Assembly: GCA_030454225.1 (NCBI GenBank)
Contig: JAKDRW010000016.1
Span: 1 to 38,333 of the forward strand
DNA from: Vreelandella subglaciescola
Lineage (GTDB): Bacteria; Pseudomonadota; Gammaproteobacteria; Pseudomonadales; Halomonadaceae
DNA: 38,333 nt
Direction: 5' to 3'
Of the stretch, positions 35,153-38,333 are shown one piece after another. The stretch's first letter is position 1. Each line of letters opens with the position of its first letter. Position numbers and translations under genes: made by a program. A model generated the notes under the pieces. It saw only the letters and a list, made by a program, of their open reading frames with translations. It was not told the DNA's origin and made no database searches.

Positions 35153-37027
35153 ATGGCCTTCGACCAGAACCACTGTATGGAAACGCTGACCGCGGCTACC
35201 GCCGCCGGCGCCGATACCAACGAGTTTATCTTCGCGTTTCTAGAGGCTTACGGCTTCCCCCGGGCGACAATTACCCAGGTGCGCAACGGCGGCCAGCGCA
35301 ACGTCTCAAGTCGCAAGGGCGACGGCCATGTGGCGCTGAAGAACTGGCTGTACTTCATGCCGGTGAACCCGGGCGAGAGCGTCCACGAGGCGCTGGCCGC
35401 CCTGGCCGATGAAGACGAGCCGGCGCGGCACAAGTGCCGTTTTCTGGTGGTGACGGATTTTCACGAGCTGACCGCCGTTGACACCAAGGCTGACGAGCGG
35501 CTGGAAGTCGCCTTTAGTGATCTTGCCACCCAGTATCTGTTCTTTGCCCCCATGGCCGGGCTGGAGCGCACCCGCCAGTTCAGCGAGGCCTCAGCGGATC
35601 TCAAGGCCGCGGCCAAGATGGGCCGCCTGTTTGACCGGCTGAAAGACACCAACGAGGTCAAAACGCCGGAGCAGATCCACGCGCTCAATACCTTTTTAAC
35701 CCGGGTTCTGTTCTGCTACTTCGCCGAAGATACCGGCATTTTTGCCAAAGATGCTTTCACCAAAGTGATCGCTGAGGCAAGCGACGAGCGCGGCGAGGGA
35801 CTGGCCGAGCTGCTCGCTCAGCTGTTTAGCGTGATGAACACGCCGAAGAGCCAGCGCCCGGCTGGCCTGCCCGCGCATATTGCGCAGTTCCCTTACGTCA
35901 ACGGCGGGCTGTTTGCCGATGCCCTGCCGGTGCCGCAGATGGGCGGCCAGGCCCGGCGGATGATGATCGAATGCGGCCAGCTGCGCTGGGAGGCGGTCAA
36001 CCCGGATATCTTCGGCTCGATGTTTCAGGCCGTGGTGGACGAAGAAAGCCGCGACGCGCTGGGGCAGCACTACACCTCGGTGCCCAACATCATGAAGGTG
36101 ATTCGCCCGCTGTTTCTCGACCCGCTCTACCGCGACCTGGAAGCCGCCAAGGGCAGCCGCAAAAAGCTGGAGGCGCTGCTGGTGCGGCTATCGCGCATCA
36201 AGGTGTTTGACCCGGCGATGGGCTCGGGCAACTTTTTGATAATTGCCTATAAAGAGCTGCGCCGGCTGGAGATGGCCGTATTCCGCGCCCTGCAAGACAT
36301 GGGCGACCAGCGGGAAATATTCATGAGCGGCATCGCCATCGGCCAGCTTTACGGCATCGAGATCGACGACTTCGCCCACGAGACCGCCCAGCTGTCGCTC
36401 TGGCTGGCCAAGCACCAGATGAACACCCAGTTTGCCCAGCAGTTCGGCCACGCCGAGCCGCTGCTGCCGCTGAAGGACACCACCCATCTGGTACAGGGCA
36501 ACAGCCTACGCATGGACTGGCACGAAGTATGCCCCAATGACGGCGAAGCCGAAGTGTATGTATGCGGCAACCCGCCGTTTGTGGGCTATGGCTCACAAAG
36601 TCCTGAACAGCAGGAAGACGTAAAGCATGTGCTGCGCCAGTTCCAGAAAACTGGGCGCATTGACTACGTTGCTTGCTGGTTCTGGAAAGGGGTCGAATAT
36701 ATCCAGCATCAAGGCAATGCGGCGTTCGTCGCCACTAGCTCTATTTGTCAGGGCTTACAGGTCAGCATGTTATGGCCCAACATTCTCAGTCTTGGTGTCA
36801 ATATAGATTTCGCCTACCAGTCATTTACTTGGCGAAATAGCGCCAAGGCCAACGCTGGCGTACACGTAGTGATTATTGGCTTAACGACTGAGCCACGAGA
36901 ACGCAGGCTGTATCAAGCACTCAATAGTGAATGGCGCATGCGAACCGTAGACAACATTAGCCCCTACTTGCTTGAGGGTGATAACACCGTCATCGAAAGC
37001 CGGCGCCAACCGCTAGGTTTTGTCTGA
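35153..37027 (+). pseudogene. MmeI/YeeA-type adenine DNA methyltransferase, 3' end lost at an IS
   Basis: A 624-residue open frame remains of what is usually an ~880-930 residue protein. Order: N-terminal helical domain (~1-100), MmeI-type helical spacer (FLTRVLFCYFAEDTGIFAKD at 181-200; YVNGGLFAD), and methyltransferase motif I VFDPAMGSGNF (351-361) and motif IV NPPF (473-476), so N6-adenine methylation is expected. I see no D-x(n)-ExK nuclease motif near the N-terminus, so it may be methylation-only, as in YeeA-like proteins. The frame enters the IS and stops in its terminal repeat (PLGFV-stop), losing the target-recognition domain. AGGGAG lies 6 nt before the ATG. GC drops from ~65% to ~40% after NPPF. 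Confidence 0.85.
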
Positions 37028-37934
37028 AAAGTCGGATTTGCTAATCTAGCCGATGTCGCAGCTGCATAGGTGGAGCATGGCAAATGGTAGGACGCTACGA
37101 ACTCTCCGACGCAAGCTGGCAGATGGTCGAAGACACCGTGTCACTTCCTCAGCCCATGGGTCGTCCACGCCGAGATGACCGCCAGATGTTGAACGGGATC
37201 TTCTGGATCCTATGCTCCGGCGCGAAGTGGCGTGATCTCCCGGAGCGGTATGGTCCTTGGAAGACGGTCTATGACCGCTTCCGCCTGTGGCGCGATGACG
37301 GCACGTTCGAGGCGGTGCTGGAGCGCCTCCAGTTCAGGCTGCGTGAGGATGGGCTGATGGATCTCGACACCTGGATGGTTGATGCCACATCGATCCGCGC
37401 CACACGTGCCGCCTCGGGAGGTGGCAAAAAGGGGGATCGGAAGAACCTGTAGACCATGCGCTGGGACGCAGCCGTGGTGGCCTGAGCACCAAGATTCACA
37501 TGGTGTGCGACCGCCATGGCTGGCCACTAACGTTCACCGTATCACCAGGGCAGGAGGCGGATAGTCGCCATTTTATGTCTACCCTGGAGCAGATCCACCT
37601 GCCCGGCTCCCGGGGGCGGCCAAGGAAGCGTTGCCGTTTCATCGTGGCGGATAAAGGCTATGACAGTGAGGCGCTGCGCCGCTACTGCGATCGCCATCGG
37701 ATGAAGCCGATCATCGCCAAACGCCAGATGCACCGCAAGCCACGCCCCGGACTGCCCAGGGGCTTCGACAAGCCCCTATACCGAGAGAGGAATATCATTG
37801 AGCGCTGCATTGGCTGGATCAAGGAACTCCGTCGAATCTGCACGCGTTACGACAAACTCGCCAGCAGCTTCAAAGCGATGGTATGCCTAGCCTGCATAGA
37901 TCGGTGCTTGCGTGCAGACTTTTCAGACAAAACC
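37016..37934 (+). mobile_element. IS5-family (IS427-like) insertion sequence, complete
   Basis: Perfect 18-bp terminal inverted repeats (37016-37033 starting GGTTTTGTCTGAAAAGTC, and its complement at 37917-37934) bound a ~919-bp element. The flanks read CTAG on both sides (37013-37016 and 37934-37937). Depending on how the shared G/C is assigned, the duplication is TA (2 bp) or CTAG (4 bp), both known in the IS5 family. It interrupts the methyltransferase gene. Intact ends suggest a recent insertion. Confidence 0.92.
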
Positions 37935-37937
37935 TAG
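37084..37937 (+). CDS. IS5-family DDE transposase, OrfA/OrfB joined by -1 frameshift
   Basis: OrfA (37084-37452, 122 aa) has the IS5-family N-terminal domain (GRPRRDDRQMLNGIFWIL, GAKWRDLPERYGPWKTVYDRFRLW) and the first catalytic Asp in WMVDATSIRA. OrfB continues in the -1 frame with GSEEPVDHALGRSRGGLSTKIHMV, the second Asp (VADKGYDSEALR) and the Glu helix (YRERNIIERCIGWIKELRRI). The slippery stretch C-AAAAA-GGGGG at 37425-37435 allows the shift. OrfB has no start codon of its own before 37500. The stop codon TAG (37935-37937) lies outside the IS, in the target duplication. Confidence 0.88.
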
Positions 37938-37984
37938 GATTGCTGGATGCAGCCCTGCGCACTATAAGCCTTCGGGTTCGCCCA

Positions 37985-38290
37985 TTACCTTGTCCACCGG
38001 GCCGCCTCAAGCTTTTCCAGAACCCGGAGCTGCAGTAGAGGATCACCGCCGGTCAACGCCTCTGCTTCTCGATGCCAAAAAGGAAAATGCCCGCCCGCCT
38101 CCGGGCTGTATTCAAGCTGCCCCAACAGTAGCGCAAGCCTGACCGTCTGAGCATCGGCGGGAGCGCTGGCCATTTTCGAAAGCGCCTTCACCCATAGCAG
38201 GGCATTGCCGCTGTCAGAATCAAAATACGTTGTTGCCGCCTCGACCCGCTCGGCTATATCCTCACCGACATATCGCGTGTGTAGTGGCAT
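37985..38290 (-). CDS. Hypothetical protein, not recognised
   Basis: A 101-residue acidic, helical reading frame (start MPLHTRYVGEDIAERVEAATTYF, end LRVLEKLEAARWTR) has no motif I recognise, no signal and no membrane segment. The stop TAA overlaps an ATG (TAATG) that opens only a 7-codon frame. No clear ribosome site precedes the ATG at 38288-38290. In-frame codons upstream (NQLAKFT) stop at a TGA near 38327, and translation from the CTG there is conceivable. It converges on the IS. It could be a real small island gene or the remains of a larger one. Confidence 0.5.
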   Translation of the reverse strand: MPLHTRYVGEDIAERVEAATTYFDSDSGNALLWVKALSKMASAPADAQTVRLALLLGQLEYSPEAGGHFPFWHREAEALTGGDPLLQLRVLEKLEAARWTR

Positions 38291-38333
38291 AGTGAATTTG
38301 GCCAGCTGGTTTTGGGTGTATGATCACTCGGAG

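Noticed and set aside
35153..37027. Active type IIL restriction enzyme (MmeI-like)
   Set aside because: No D/ExK nuclease motif seen in the N-terminal region, and the recognition domain is missing after the IS.

Overview
The window looks like a contig end of a high-GC gammaproteobacterium, most likely Halomonadaceae (Halomonas-like). This is inferred from gene orders (rpsP-rimM-trmD-rplS, xerD-dsbC-hom-thrC-recJ, minC-minD-minE), protein family sizes and GC-rich codon use. No species can be named from sequence alone.

Region 1 (1-4300) is a TMAO-respiration operon on the minus strand in the order torE-torC-torA-torD. A small membrane protein, a pentaheme quinol-oxidising cytochrome c, a Tat-exported molybdoenzyme and its chaperone form a chain from the quinone pool to periplasmic TMAO or a related N/S-oxide. 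TorD runs off the window, and the outermost ~72 bases look like poor-quality contig-end sequence. Region 2 (4486-7490) holds two solo transporters on the minus strand, an MFS permease and an NCS2 purine permease.

Region 3 (7491-17727) is a run of minus-strand housekeeping genes: recJ, thrC, hom, dsbC, xerD, then rplS, trmD, rimM and rpsP, then ffh. Short gaps and 1-4 nt overlaps mark two operons separated by a strong terminator near 13835. Region 4 (17968-25470) has ypjD and a CorB/CNNM-type gene on plus, converging on a tetR-plsC pair on minus. A plus-strand pair follows: an SRAP/YedK-like protein that has lost all four catalytic residues, and a pitrilysin-type M16 protease. It ends in a terminator and a REP/BIME-like palindrome cluster. 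Region 5 (25472-31888) is minC-minD-minE-sbcB on minus and a large divergent DUF349-family protein on plus.

Region 6 (31942 to the end) is an accessory island. An initiator tRNA-Met with its own promoter and terminator is followed by 11-bp-spaced repeats, an XRE repressor divergent from a small excisionase-like gene, a tyrosine integrase, and an overlapping OB-fold plus HD-domain gene. Next is a large MmeI/YeeA-type DNA methyltransferase. It changes from about 65% to about 40% GC just after its NPPF motif and is then cut by an IS5-family element carrying a -1 frameshift transposase. The expected 3' part of the methyltransferase is not found on the far side of the IS. The right end of the island is not in the window.

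The observations most worth a second look are the catalytically stripped SRAP protein, the integrase-coupled OB-HD gene, the three-copy operator at the XRE/xis switch, and the mosaic, IS-broken methyltransferase. No stretch over 300 bases lacks a gene.
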